Below are positions 1 through 8,360 of a stretch of DNA of 48,530 bases, piece after piece. This stretch comes from JANXUC01 sp043782485 (lineage in GTDB: Bacteria > Acidobacteriota > Terriglobia > Terriglobales > Acidobacteriaceae). The notes under the pieces are model-generated. The model saw only the letters and a program-made list of their open reading frames with translations, made no database searches and was not told the origin of the DNA. A program made the position numbers and the translations under genes. Location of the stretch: the NCBI GenBank assembly GCA_043782485.1, contig JAYWAL010000015.1:1-48530 (forward strand). The letters are read 5' to 3'. Within the stretch, counting starts at the first letter, position 1. Every line of letters begins with the position of its first letter.

Positions 1-315
1 TTGCAGGAAGATTTTCCGGTGGTGCGCGGCAGCGACTTGGTGGGATCGGTGTCGCGGCAGGCGATCGTGAACACGCTGCGCGCGGAAGGTAATGGCTATG
101 TGCAAGCGGTGATGATCCGCATTGTGGAAGCGGCGCAGAGCAGCGAATCCCTGGCGGCGGCGTTCCGCAGGTTGAACGCGCGGAAGCTGAATCTGGTGCC
201 GGTTGTGGAGAACGAACGCCTGATCGGCATCGTAACCCGGCAGAATCTAATGCACTCCATGAGTCTGCTGGCCGAAAGCCGACGGCACCATCAGGCTAAA
301 AAAGAAGAAGACTAA
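1..315 (+). CDS. C-terminal fragment of a CBS-domain protein, cut by the window edge
   Basis: The reading frame is open from the first base and ends in TAA at 313-315. The 104 residues look like the end of a CBS pair: a hydrophobic strand followed by FPVV, then a helix-rich stretch, then LNLVPVVENERLIGIVTRQN, which is the typical closing beta-alpha segment of a CBS module. CBS pairs bind adenosine nucleotides and regulate attached domains. In acidobacteria such tails often follow an M50 site-2-protease membrane domain, but that part would lie outside the window, so the identity of the full protein is inference. The TTG at position 1 is almost certainly not the true start. The tail is polar and Lys/Glu-rich. 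The gene converges on serA. Confidence 0.75.
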   Translation: MQEDFPVVRGSDLVGSVSRQAIVNTLRAEGNGYVQAVMIRIVEAAQSSESLAAAFRRLNARKLNLVPVVENERLIGIVTRQNLMHSMSLLAESRRHHQAKKEED

Positions 316-389
316 GTTTGGTGTGGCGCGGGCACTCTTGTCCGCGTGCTCTTCCGGTTGCGCCTAGGCATTGAGTCTGGCATCTAATT

Positions 390-1982
390 TCAGAACAGCC
401 GAATCGCCCGCGCTTCCTTCACCGCATCCATCTTGCGCAGCTCCTCCAGCACAGCTTCCCCCACCGGAGAATCCACGTGAACCACGGCGATCGCTTCCCG
501 CACTTTGCCACCGGAAGTCTCATCCCGGCCCAGCGAGAAGTCGCCGATATTGATCTGATGCTTGCCCAGAATCGTGCCGACCTGCCCGATCACACCTGGA
601 ACGTCTTTGTTTCTTAAATAGAGCAAGTCCTTGCCCAGCGGCGCTTCAATATCAATGGCATCCACGCTCAACAGCCGCGGCGACTTCCCGCGCAGTACCG
701 CGCCCTTCACGCCGCGCTCTGCTGTTTTGGTCTTCAGCGTCAGCGATAACACGTTCCCCGCTCCACCCTTGCCTTTGGCTTCCCGCGATTCCAGCACGGC
801 AATCCCACGGCTGGCGGCAATGGATGCGGCATTCACCACGTTGGCCTTTTCTTCCAGAGTGCGGTTGAGGATCCCCATCACCGCGGCGTTCCGAACCAGG
901 TCCGTCTTCCATTCCGCCAATTGGCCGCGGTACTCGAGCGATATCCCCTCGACATTGCCGTCCGTTGCCTGCGAAAGAAACGCACCCATGCGTTCCGCCA
1001 AGGCAATGTACGGCTCCAACTCTTCGTACTCTTCATGAGAAACCGAAGGCACGTTGACCGCATTCTGAATCACACCATGCTTCAAATATTCCTTCACTTG
1101 CTGAGCAATCTGCACGCCAACGGCATCCTGCGCTTCGTTGGTCGAACCAGCCACGTGCGGCGTAAGCAGCACGTTCGCCAATCCCACCAACGGCGATCCC
1201 GTGGGCGGTTCTTTCTCGAATACATCCAATGCGGCGCCCGCAACTTTTCCAGAAGTGATCGCCGCCGCCAAATCGGCCTCGACAATCAGTTCACCCCGGG
1301 CACAGTTCACCAGGCGTACACCCTTCTTCATCTGCCCTATGGATTTTTCGTTGATCATGCCGGCGGTTTGTGGCGTCAGGCCCACGTGCAGCGTCAGATA
1401 GTCAGCCACAGCGAAAACTTCTTCCACGGTACCCATGCGAATCTTTTCCGCTTGCGCAACTGAAGTCGAAACATAGGGATCGTGGGCGACCACTTCCATC
1501 CCGAAAGCCCGCGCCCGCCGCGCGACTTCCAAGCCGATCTTGCCCAGGCCAATCACGCCCAGCGTTTTCGCTCGCAGTTCCGTGCCTTGCAGGGACTTCT
1601 TCTCCCACTTACCCGCATGCATCGTCTCATTCGCCCGGCACAGGTGCCGCGCCATGGCCAGCATCAGCGCCAGTGTATGTTCCGCTACCGCAACCGCATT
1701 CGCTCCCGGTGTGTTCATCACGGCGATGCCCTTGCGCGTTGCGGCGTCCATCTCAATGTTGTCCACGCCCACACCTGCGCGGCCAATCACTCGTAACTTT
1801 TTACCGTGCTCCAGCAAGGCCGCATTGGCCTGCACCGCGGAGCGCACGATTAAGGCGTCCGCCGTCTCCAATTCCTGCTCCAGCTTGCCAGCGACTTGGT
1901 CATGTGTGAGAATTTCCCAGCCCGGCTCGCGAAGTAAGTCGACCGCGCTCGAAGCAATCTTTTCCGCAACAATAATTTTCAT
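390..1982 (-). CDS. serA: D-3-phosphoglycerate dehydrogenase (long, ACT-domain form)
   Basis: Oxidises 3-phosphoglycerate to 3-phosphohydroxypyruvate with NAD, the first step of serine biosynthesis, in the cytosol. At 530 residues it matches the long SerA type with catalytic, intervening (ASB) and C-terminal ACT domains. Visible landmarks are the Rossmann motif GLGKIG at 145-150, the substrate/catalytic Arg229 in NCARGE, Glu258 in DVFEKEP and the catalytic His276 in TPHVAGS. The ACT domain covers about 456-530 (starts LLYLRNKDVPGVIGQVG) and normally senses serine. The ATG at 1982 is preceded by AAGGAC. A class V aminotransferase on the same strand lies about 1.4 kb upstream and could do the next step, although a secreted-protein gene separates them. 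Confidence 0.96.
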   Translation of the reverse strand: MKIIVAEKIASSAVDLLREPGWEILTHDQVAGKLEQELETADALIVRSAVQANAALLEHGKKLRVIGRAGVGVDNIEMDAATRKGIAVMNTPGANAVAVAEHTLALMLAMARHLCRANETMHAGKWEKKSLQGTELRAKTLGVIGLGKIGLEVARRARAFGMEVVAHDPYVSTSVAQAEKIRMGTVEEVFAVADYLTLHVGLTPQTAGMINEKSIGQMKKGVRLVNCARGELIVEADLAAAITSGKVAGAALDVFEKEPPTGSPLVGLANVLLTPHVAGSTNEAQDAVGVQIAQQVKEYLKHGVIQNAVNVPSVSHEEYEELEPYIALAERMGAFLSQATDGNVEGISLEYRGQLAEWKTDLVRNAAVMGILNRTLEEKANVVNAASIAASRGIAVLESREAKGKGGAGNVLSLTLKTKTAERGVKGAVLRGKSPRLLSVDAIDIEAPLGKDLLYLRNKDVPGVIGQVGTILGKHQINIGDFSLGRDETSGGKVREAIAVVHVDSPVGEAVLEELRKMDAVKEARAIRLF

Positions 1983-2115
1983 GAAAGTGTTTGTCCTTCA
2001 GTGCTTAAGAAACAGTGCTTAAGAAATCTGTACGCGTTAACAGAGGTGTGCCAAGTGCCGATGCAAGCCGACTCCGAAAAATCCGCCGGCATGAGGACCG
2101 CTCGAGCGAAGATCC

Positions 2116-3243
2116 TCAGTGTTTTCCTGGCTGGGCACTGAGATCCCGCTGCACCAGCGCGTATCCCGCGGGAACGTCGAATAGGCTTTTGTCCAGGGTG
2201 TCGGCAGAGTACGCGGTTACCTCCACCGTCATTTCCATCAGCGCACCCGGCCTCCCCGCTGGTGCAGCGGGTGAACTGCCAGAAGCGCTCGACGGCGAAT
2301 TGTCAGCCGCTGGCGCATCTTCGACCTTTTTCTTTTTCTTGCCGAAACCGCCCAGCCCGAAGTGCCCGGCAATCCCTTGGGCAATCGCATCTTTTGCGCT
2401 GGCAGGTTCCTGCTTTTCCGCTGGCGGAGGTGGTGGCGGCGCGGACTGTGCGCCGGGATCGGTGTTGGCTGAGCCATTTCCAGCCATGTTCATGCTGATG
2501 GTCTGGAGCATCGGGAGGCCGTTGATCTTGGCGTTGTTCTTGTTCAGCTCCATCATGCCAACTTGCATATTGCTGTTGGCTAGGCCGCCTTGCACCGCCC
2601 CGGGGACCCAATCCATTTCCTTCGCCATCTTGAGAAAGAACTGGCGAACTTCCTGGTAGCCGGGTACGGTCGGCGCGATCCAGGAGTCCGAGTCAATCGC
2701 AGTTGAGAGCTGCTGGCCCTTCGCCTTGGGGTCGTCCGTTTCCATCAACATCTCAATGCGGATCTTTGTTTCCTTCGTTTCCAGCCCCAAAATATTGCGC
2801 GTAGCCCCGGTCTCAGAGCTTTCGATTTTCGGCGTGACCTTGACGTTCGACTTGGGCTTCTCTTCCGCGTGCTTGGCCTGCTCCTGTTTCATCCGCTCCT
2901 GGGCCGCCAGCATTTGTTGCTTCATTTGCTCGAAAGTCAGAATGGAATAGGTCTTCTCTTTTGGGTCGACGTAGATGAAACGGCGCCCATCGAGATCAAT
3001 AATCTGGATTTCTCCATCCGCTTGGTCCTCGCGGAGGCGATTTCCCTTCACCGACTTGGTGCTGATCTGCGCTCCATTGGCGGCCCGCGCCTGCTTACTG
3101 AACACGCTGGCGAACTTCATCGCTCCCATCACCGCTCCGCCCGTCATCTTGCTGCTCTCGGTGTACTGGAAATCCGCCCGGCTGGCGACGCTGTCACCCA
3201 GGACCACCGCCATCACAATCGCTAGACTCTTGCCGACTCGCAT
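2116..3243 (-). CDS. Secreted hypothetical protein, DUF4412-like
   Basis: About 375 residues starting at the ATG at 3243, which has GGAG eight bases upstream and opens a clear signal peptide (MRVGKSLAIVMAVVLGDSVASRA). A longer frame to 3306 exists but would bury the signal peptide. The mature N-terminal part contains a pattern found in DUF4412-type periplasmic proteins: a basic turn, then a strand IQIIDLDGRRFIYVDPKEKTYS, then a Met/Gln-rich helix. After about residue 245 comes a Pro run, a low-complexity Ala/Ser/Pro section and a Lys5 patch, ending in a short conserved-looking block (SLFDVPAGYALVQRDL). Function is unknown. It stands between serA and the aminotransferase but is unlikely to share their role. 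Confidence 0.8.
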   Translation of the reverse strand: MRVGKSLAIVMAVVLGDSVASRADFQYTESSKMTGGAVMGAMKFASVFSKQARAANGAQISTKSVKGNRLREDQADGEIQIIDLDGRRFIYVDPKEKTYSILTFEQMKQQMLAAQERMKQEQAKHAEEKPKSNVKVTPKIESSETGATRNILGLETKETKIRIEMLMETDDPKAKGQQLSTAIDSDSWIAPTVPGYQEVRQFFLKMAKEMDWVPGAVQGGLANSNMQVGMMELNKNNAKINGLPMLQTISMNMAGNGSANTDPGAQSAPPPPPPAEKQEPASAKDAIAQGIAGHFGLGGFGKKKKKVEDAPAADNSPSSASGSSPAAPAGRPGALMEMTVEVTAYSADTLDKSLFDVPAGYALVQRDLSAQPGKH

Positions 3244-3345
3244 GTTGCTTCTCCAGATCAAATTTATAAGGGAAAACGAAATGTTGAAGATGGCTCCCAC
3301 CAGCACCTGTTTGCTGGCCGACGCCTACCCGCTTGCAAGCCTTTT

Positions 3346-4539
3346 CTAGGCTTTAACCCCAGCTAATTCGCGTGTGCCAGCGGTCTTGCTTGCGTAGGTT
3401 TCCTGCACGGCCTTCACGCTCGAACCGAACGCTACGTTGACTCCAGCCCGGCTTAATACCTGCTCCAACCCCGCCGCGCAGGCCACAACATCCAGATAGT
3501 CGTAATAGCCGAGGTGGGCAACGCGCAGGAGCTTACCCTTCATTTCGCCCTGGCCATTGGCTACGACGGCACCGAAGGTGTCGCGGAAGTCTTTGACGAG
3601 TGCGCTGGAGTCGACGCCCGTGGGCGCGACAATCGCGGTGACGGCCGCTGAGGGACAGGTTGGCGCGAAGAGCTTCAGCCCTAGCGCAGTCGCGGCCACA
3701 CGAGTTAGCTCGGCACACATTTCGGCACTGTCGATCAATGCTTTGCGGCCTGCCACCAGATCTCCAGCACCCATCTGGCGGATGTGCGTGAGCGCCGCAC
3801 CCATGCCAGCGACCAGGGTTGTTGCCGGCGTGTAGGCGGTCTCGCCTTTGGTCTGCGATTTACGTTCTTTTCTTAGATCAAAGTAGAAACGCGGATTCTT
3901 CGCCGTTTCCATACGCTGCCACGCTTTTTCGCTCACGGCGCAGTAGGCCAGTCCCGGAGGAATCATCAGCGCCTTCTGCGAGCCGCCGATGATGAAATCA
4001 ACACCCCAGCCATCCACGTCGAAGTGCGTCGTCCCAAGGCCAGTAATGGCGTCAACCACCAACAGGCAATCGGCTTCCGCGCGCACCAGCTTGGCCACGC
4101 CTTGCACGTCATGCCGCGCTCCGGTCGAAGTCTCCGTGCCCTGCATGTAAACGACTTTCGCCCCGGAGATTTTGGACTTTACTTCGTCGAGCGAGAAAGT
4201 TTCGCCATAAGGCGCGCTCAGGACTTCGGTGGCGCAGCCGTACGCCTTCGCCAGGCCGGTCCAGCGCTCGCCGAATTTTCCGGCGGTGAGAACCAAAACT
4301 TTGTCGCCGGGTGTCGTCAAATTGGACAACGAAGCTTCCATGGCTCCTGTGCCAGAGGAGGCCAAAATCAGGACGTCATTTTGCGTGCCGATGAACTCCT
4401 TGAGGTCGGCCAGGGTGCGCGTCAACAGCGCGCGGAAATCGGCTGTGCGGTGGTGCATGTCGTAGAACGCCATCGCCTGCTGGGCGGCGGGGAGCAGCGG
4501 GGTTGGTCCGGGAGTGAACAGGCGGGTTTTGCGCAACAT
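3346..4539 (-). CDS. Class V aminotransferase (alanine/serine-glyoxylate or phosphoserine type)
   Basis: A PLP enzyme of 397 residues. It begins MLRKTRLFTPGPTPLLPAA, the standard N-terminus of the alanine-glyoxylate/serine-pyruvate aminotransferase family, at the ATG at 4539 preceded by GAGAGGA; the open frame to 4728 is extension only. The motif SSGTGAMEAS (61-70) binds cofactor phosphate, Asp163 in VVDAITG contacts the PLP ring nitrogen, and Lys189 in GGSQKALMIPPG should form the Schiff base. Members use alanine, serine or glutamate with glyoxylate, pyruvate or phosphohydroxypyruvate. In some bacteria lacking SerC, class V enzymes supply phosphoserine, so closeness to serA makes that role plausible but unproven. 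The upstream neighbour is divergent. Confidence 0.9.
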   Translation of the reverse strand: MLRKTRLFTPGPTPLLPAAQQAMAFYDMHHRTADFRALLTRTLADLKEFIGTQNDVLILASSGTGAMEASLSNLTTPGDKVLVLTAGKFGERWTGLAKAYGCATEVLSAPYGETFSLDEVKSKISGAKVVYMQGTETSTGARHDVQGVAKLVRAEADCLLVVDAITGLGTTHFDVDGWGVDFIIGGSQKALMIPPGLAYCAVSEKAWQRMETAKNPRFYFDLRKERKSQTKGETAYTPATTLVAGMGAALTHIRQMGAGDLVAGRKALIDSAEMCAELTRVAATALGLKLFAPTCPSAAVTAIVAPTGVDSSALVKDFRDTFGAVVANGQGEMKGKLLRVAHLGYYDYLDVVACAAGLEQVLSRAGVNVAFGSSVKAVQETYASKTAGTRELAGVKA

Positions 4540-4710
4540 GGAATGAGTCCTCTCGAAGGGTATCGCGTACGATCTTGTAGGCAGTACGGAACCTACCATT
4601 TTAATCGATAAATCGCGCCCCAGCCGCAACATGCCACCCGTTTTTCGCATCCCGGCCATTCGCCGCGAGAATGATTCGCCGTATCCTGCTGAGCCATATA
4701 AACTTGTGGC

Positions 4711-5166
4711 ATGACCCTTTCCGAGCAAATTCAGAAAGATATTGTTGAAGCCATGAAGGCGCGCGCCGAGGCCCGCCTTTCCACTCTACGCATGGTCAAG
4801 ACGGCGCTGAAGAATCGCGAGATTGATAAGATGGCGCCTCTCGACGACAAAGAGTCGCAGCAGATCCTGCAAACGCTGATCAAGCAGCGCAAAGATTCCG
4901 TCGAGCAATTCCAAAAAGGCGGCCGCCAGGAAATGGCCGACAAAGAAGCCGCGGAGATTGTGTTGATCGAGACCTATCTGCCCAAGGCCGCCGGCGAAGA
5001 AGAGGTGGCCGCCGGAGTCCGCGCCGCCATCGCAGAAATGGGCGCGCCAACAATGAAAGACATGGGCACAGTGATGAAAAATGCCATGGCCCGCTTCAAC
5101 GCCGCCGGTTTGCGCGTGGATGGCAAGCTGGTCAGCGAGCTGGTGAAGAAGGAACTTTCCAAGTAG
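4711..5166 (+). CDS. GatB/YqeY domain protein
   Basis: A 151-residue stand-alone YqeY protein, homologous to the tail domain of GatB, the tRNA-dependent amidotransferase subunit. It shows the usual helix-rich N-terminal half (LSEQIQKDIVEAMKARAEARLSTLRMVKTALKNREID) and the characteristic C-terminal half with ETYLPKA and ADGKLVSELVKKEL-like ending (VDGKLVSELVKKELSK). Family members are thought to bind tRNA or help aminoacylation-related processes, but the exact function is not settled. The ATG at 4711 lies immediately after the promoter-proximal region shared with the divergent aminotransferase. The stop is one base from the stop side of the convergent small gene at 5168. Confidence 0.92.
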   Translation: MTLSEQIQKDIVEAMKARAEARLSTLRMVKTALKNREIDKMAPLDDKESQQILQTLIKQRKDSVEQFQKGGRQEMADKEAAEIVLIETYLPKAAGEEEVAAGVRAAIAEMGAPTMKDMGTVMKNAMARFNAAGLRVDGKLVSELVKKELSK

Positions 5167-5167
5167 G

Positions 5168-5335
5168 TCATTCCCCTTCGCTGAGCAGCTTCTCCAGCGA
5201 AATTTTGTGCTTTATGGAAGGCTCTTTTTTCTTCACCGGAACCCGCTTGGTCACGGGCACGGGGCCGATGTTGGCGCGCGACGCGGCCTTCACGGCTTTG
5301 GTTACGTTGAAGTGTTGTTTTTTCTTTTTCGCCAT
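5168..5335 (-). CDS. Small basic hypothetical protein
   Basis: A 55-residue Lys-rich protein starting MAKKKKQHFNVTKAVKAASR at the ATG at 5335 and ending SLEKLLSEGE. A frame up to 5404 is open but the extra residues look like random translation. The pattern FNVTKAVKA...KHKISLEKLL is recognisable as a conserved short acidobacterial hypothetical protein, from memory and not by search. The composition suggests nucleic-acid or ribosome contact, which is only inference. It is convergent with the YqeY gene, with a single base between the two stop codons. Confidence 0.55.
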   Translation of the reverse strand: MAKKKKQHFNVTKAVKAASRANIGPVPVTKRVPVKKKEPSIKHKISLEKLLSEGE

Positions 5336-5430
5336 TTCGCTCTGTCCATCTTGCCATAGCGGCTGCCGCTGCGAGAATGGCATAATGGGGAGCTTAAAAA
5401 CCACCAGCGACTCTTGGAAAGAGAACCCCC

Positions 5431-5703
5431 ATGGAAGAACGCGAGTTTTTCGACGAAAAAGCTGAGACCCGCAAGCACATGATCCTGTGCCCCCACTGCC
5501 GCCAGGAAGCGGAATACGAGGTCTCCTGGCTGGTGCGCACCAAGAAGAAGCAGATTCCCAACCGCGCCGATGAGCGCGACCGCGCTCGGTTTGCCAAGCT
5601 GCGCAACTATATGGTTCGCCGCGATGACCTTTTGGGCTGTAAGAACGTGCGCTGCCGCAAGCGCTTTGAGATTACGAGCTTGCAGTCCGTGGTTTCAGAG
5701 TAA
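5431..5703 (+). CDS. Small zinc-ribbon-like hypothetical protein
   Basis: A 90-residue protein with two cysteine pairs, Cys20-x2-Cys23 (CPHC) and Cys70-x4-Cys75 (CKNVRC), spaced like a zinc ribbon. Between the pairs lies a basic helix (KKKQIPNRADERDRARFAKL). No enzymatic motif is visible. The start at 5431 is preceded by GGAAAGAG, a reasonable ribosome binding site. It is followed by a strong terminator at 5740-5788, so it is probably transcribed alone. Function is unknown; RNA or DNA contact would fit the composition. Confidence 0.75.
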   Translation: MEEREFFDEKAETRKHMILCPHCRQEAEYEVSWLVRTKKKQIPNRADERDRARFAKLRNYMVRRDDLLGCKNVRCRKRFEITSLQSVVSE

Positions 5704-5739
5704 AGGCGGCGGCCCAGCGATTGCCGCCCTAAAACGAGT

Positions 5740-5788
5740 GTGCCCATCCTGACCGTAAGATCGCGGTCAGGATGGGCACTTTTGTTTT
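5740..5788. terminator. Strong rho-independent terminator, probably bidirectional
   Basis: A perfect 16-bp stem (arms 5740-5755 and 5764-5779, starting GTGCCCATCCTGACCG) with an 8-base loop, followed by TTTTGTTTT on the plus strand. On the minus strand the stem is followed within a few bases by TTTT. It separates the zinc-ribbon gene from convergent mscL. Confidence 0.9.
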
Positions 5789-5834
5789 CGCGGGCGACGG
5801 TGCCGGCACTAGACGAGCTGAAGACTACACGAGC

Positions 5835-6227
5835 CTAGGCTGCGACTTGGGCGCAATGCGAGCAGCGGCGCGCGGCAATCGGAATATCGCTCAGGCACTC
5901 CTTGCAGGGCTTGGTGGTGGGTGCCGCTGGAGCCTGGCCACGGTTCATGCGCGCCGTCACCGCATTCATCGGCAGCACAACGAAGAAGTAGATGGCGAAC
6001 GCCACCAGCAAGAACGCTACGACGGCGTTAATAAAGTTCCCGATGAGCAGCGGACCAGCATGAATGGCCGAAAAATCCGGCTTGCCCGCAATGGCGCCGA
6101 TCAGCGGCATCAACAGATCCTTGGTGAGTGACCCAACGACGGCGCCAAACGCTCCGCCGATGACCACGCCGACTGCAAGATCGACGACATTACCGCGCAT
6201 GATGAATTGCTTGAAACCTGAAAGCAT
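5835..6227 (-). CDS. mscL: Large-conductance mechanosensitive channel with C-terminal zinc ribbon
   Basis: A 130-residue inner-membrane channel that opens under membrane tension and releases solutes during osmotic downshock. The N-terminus MLSGFKQFIMRGNVVDLAVGVVIGGAFG is diagnostic, with the first transmembrane helix about 14-42 and the second about 62-88 (GNFINAVVAFLLVAFAIYFFVV). The C-terminal cytoplasmic tail carries Cys108-x2-Cys111 and Cys122-x2-Cys125 (CKEC...RCSHC), a probable zinc ribbon that E. coli MscL lacks but that is seen in several other phyla. The gene ends just beyond a bidirectional terminator. Confidence 0.96.
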   Translation of the reverse strand: MLSGFKQFIMRGNVVDLAVGVVIGGAFGAVVGSLTKDLLMPLIGAIAGKPDFSAIHAGPLLIGNFINAVVAFLLVAFAIYFFVVLPMNAVTARMNRGQAPAAPTTKPCKECLSDIPIAARRCSHCAQVAA

Positions 6228-6300
6228 GGTGTTACTCCCTCGACTGAAATTTAAGGTGGGAGAAATGTATGTGTTTGCAGGGAGGGAGTCAAGCGGGACG

Positions 6301-7179
6301 CTAGTGTAAGTGACTAGCGCCTGTGAACTGAACCCAGAGTGGAACTGCGATGGGTTTCCCGGCTAGTTTAGCGGGATCGAACGTCCATGCAGCGACCTGT
6401 TTGATTTTATTTTCGTCTAGGCCAAGCCCCACGCGACGCACGATTTTGAGAATTTCTGGCCGACCGCGCTCATTGACAACGATGAGCAGCAGCGCGCCAT
6501 CGCCCGTGATAAAGACCTCAGGCATGACGTCCGTATTTGCAGGGTCCCGTGCTTCGAGAGCTTTAGGATTCTCGTACCGGGCCTCGGGGTAGTCCGTGAG
6601 GGTGGGATAAACAGGACGGTCCGGACCCAACATTCCGATGGGTTTTGTCTCACCGCAGGGAGGGGGCACTGCTTTCGCTGGCGGCTGGTGCATCGGCAGC
6701 ATTGGCACAGCTCGGAAGAGAGCCTCGTAGGGAGCCAGCTCCGCAGCTCTTTCCTCCTCCGATTCGAAAGCCCGTGTTATGACCGCTGTGACGGATGGCA
6801 CGTCAGTCAAAGATGCGGAGATTTGGAAATTGAGAACAAGCCGGTACGGGTCGGGGATCTCCAGCCCTACAGCCGTGTCAGCCGCCACCGCTGTACCAAT
6901 CAGGCGCTTACCGCTTACGGTCAACTTGTTCTCGGACCGCGATATCCCGTCTATGTGAAATGCGCTATAAAGCGCCCAGTTGCCAGGCCGACAGTCGTCG
7001 GTGATTTCGCCGGCAGCGTTGAAATTCAAGACCGACTTTGGACAGGTGCTTTTTAAGGTGTAGGTCTTGCCGACAAAAGCACGACGGAGTTCCTTGTCGA
7101 GTTTTGGTTTTGCCACAGCCGCGACGGCAAATGCGAGAGTAACCGTTAGAACGCAGGCGAATTTGCGCGAGGGGAACAT
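6301..7179 (-). CDS. Secreted protein with TonB-like C-terminal domain
   Basis: A 292-residue protein with an N-terminal signal peptide (MFPSRKFACVLTVTLAFAVAAVAK) starting at the ATG at 7179, which has GGAGGAA upstream. The middle has two cysteine-containing segments (TCPKS, DDCRPGNWAL) and no recognisable catalytic motif. The last 70 residues (LLIVVNERGRPEILKIVRRVGLGLDENKIKQVAAWTFDPAKLAGKPIAVPLWVQF) match the TonB C-terminal fold used by many acidobacterial secreted proteins. There is no membrane anchor or Pro-rich spacer, so it is probably not a classical energy transducer. It lies downstream of dnaN on the same strand with 65 bp between, and its role is unknown. Confidence 0.82.
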   Translation of the reverse strand: MFPSRKFACVLTVTLAFAVAAVAKPKLDKELRRAFVGKTYTLKSTCPKSVLNFNAAGEITDDCRPGNWALYSAFHIDGISRSENKLTVSGKRLIGTAVAADTAVGLEIPDPYRLVLNFQISASLTDVPSVTAVITRAFESEEERAAELAPYEALFRAVPMLPMHQPPAKAVPPPCGETKPIGMLGPDRPVYPTLTDYPEARYENPKALEARDPANTDVMPEVFITGDGALLLIVVNERGRPEILKIVRRVGLGLDENKIKQVAAWTFDPAKLAGKPIAVPLWVQFTGASHLH

Positions 7180-7244
7180 GCGGTTATTCCTCCAGACTTA
7201 CGCACGCGGGCGAGGGCGCCCGCGACCACACCAGCCTTGCCGGC

Positions 7245-8360
7245 TCAAATCCGCATCGGCATAACAATATACCGGTACTTGTAATCCTCGCCCTCCTCAG
7301 GACGAAGCTGCCCAGCCGACTGCGAATCCTTGAACTCAAGCCGCACATCCTCGGAACCAGACGCCTTGAGAAAGTCTAGTAGATAGGCCGAGTTGAAGCC
7401 CATCGTCACCAAATCACCGTCGTAGTTGGTTTCCAGCGAATCTTCCGACTCGCCCGTCTCCGTGGAACTCGACGAAATCTTCAACTCGTTCTTCTCCAGC
7501 TTCATGCGAATCGCGCCCGAGCGTTCATCCGCAAACTGCGCCACGCGCTGAATCGCGGCGGAAAATTCCGAACTCTTCACCGTGATGGACTTGTTGTTGT
7601 CCTTGGGCAGCACGGCCTCGTAGTTGGGGAACTGCCCGGTCAGCTGGCGCGAGGTCAGCAGCCGTTGCCCGATGCGGAAAAATAGCGTCGCGTCGTCTTT
7701 GGCAAACTCGATGTGGTCGCTATCCGTGGCATCAAGCAGGATGCGCAGCTCGTTCATAGCCTTCTTCGGCACCAGCGTCTTCATTTCGCCGGAGATGCCT
7801 TCAAATTTCTCGCCTGGACGCTCCACATGCGCCAAACGGTGGCCGTCGGTGGCGACCATGGTGATGGACTCAGGTTTCAACACCATCAGCGCACCATTCA
7901 GCGTATAGCGCGATTCTTCATTGGCAATCGCAAAAATCGTCTTGCCAATCATCGCCCGCAAAACCTTTGCCGGAATCTTCACAGCGCCGGCGGTCGGAAA
8001 CACAGGCAGCGTGGGAAAATTCGCCCGCGCCATGCCCACCATTTTTGTATTGGAACGCCCACAGCGGATGCTGATCCAGTGATTCTCCAGCAGCTTGATG
8101 GAAATATCGCCATCCGGCAACAGCTTCACATAGTCATACAGCTTCCGCGCCGGTATCGTGCAGGAGCCTTCTTTCTTCACCTTCGTCCCACACGAAGTCC
8201 GCAGACTTAGATCCAGATCGGTGGCCGTCAGCGTCAACCGGTCATCCGCCGCTTCAAAAAGATAGTTGGAAAGAATGGGAATGGTGGTCTTGCGCTCCAC
8301 CACCCCTTGAGTCGCCGTCAGTTCCTTCAGGAGTTCCGACTTGCTGACTGTGATTTCCAT
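7245..8360 (-). CDS. dnaN: DNA polymerase III subunit beta (sliding clamp)
   Basis: The ring-forming processivity factor of the replicase. The 371-residue version starting MEITVSKSELLKELTATQGVVERKTTIPILSNYL at the ATG at 8360 matches the family N-terminus and has GGGGA upstream; the open frame to 8402 adds a poor leader. Three repeated clamp domains are expected; the segment TDGHRLAHVERPGE and the C-terminal YRYIVMPMRI, which ends in the usual M-P-M/x-R clamp tail, are clear. Length is typical. It follows dnaA on the minus strand with a 436-bp gap, so the classical dnaA-dnaN order is retained, but recF does not follow. Confidence 0.97.
   Translation of the reverse strand: MEITVSKSELLKELTATQGVVERKTTIPILSNYLFEAADDRLTLTATDLDLSLRTSCGTKVKKEGSCTIPARKLYDYVKLLPDGDISIKLLENHWISIRCGRSNTKMVGMARANFPTLPVFPTAGAVKIPAKVLRAMIGKTIFAIANEESRYTLNGALMVLKPESITMVATDGHRLAHVERPGEKFEGISGEMKTLVPKKAMNELRILLDATDSDHIEFAKDDATLFFRIGQRLLTSRQLTGQFPNYEAVLPKDNNKSITVKSSEFSAAIQRVAQFADERSGAIRMKLEKNELKISSSSTETGESEDSLETNYDGDLVTMGFNSAYLLDFLKASGSEDVRLEFKDSQSAGQLRPEEGEDYKYRYIVMPMRI

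Noticed and set aside
308..389. Terminator between the CBS protein and serA
   Set aside because: CGCGG...CCGCG can pair, but the stem is only five base pairs with a long loop and no T-run.
7181..7244. Terminator after dnaN (GCGGGCG...CGCCCGC)
   Set aside because: The GC hairpin is real but has no T-run on either strand, so I did not list it.
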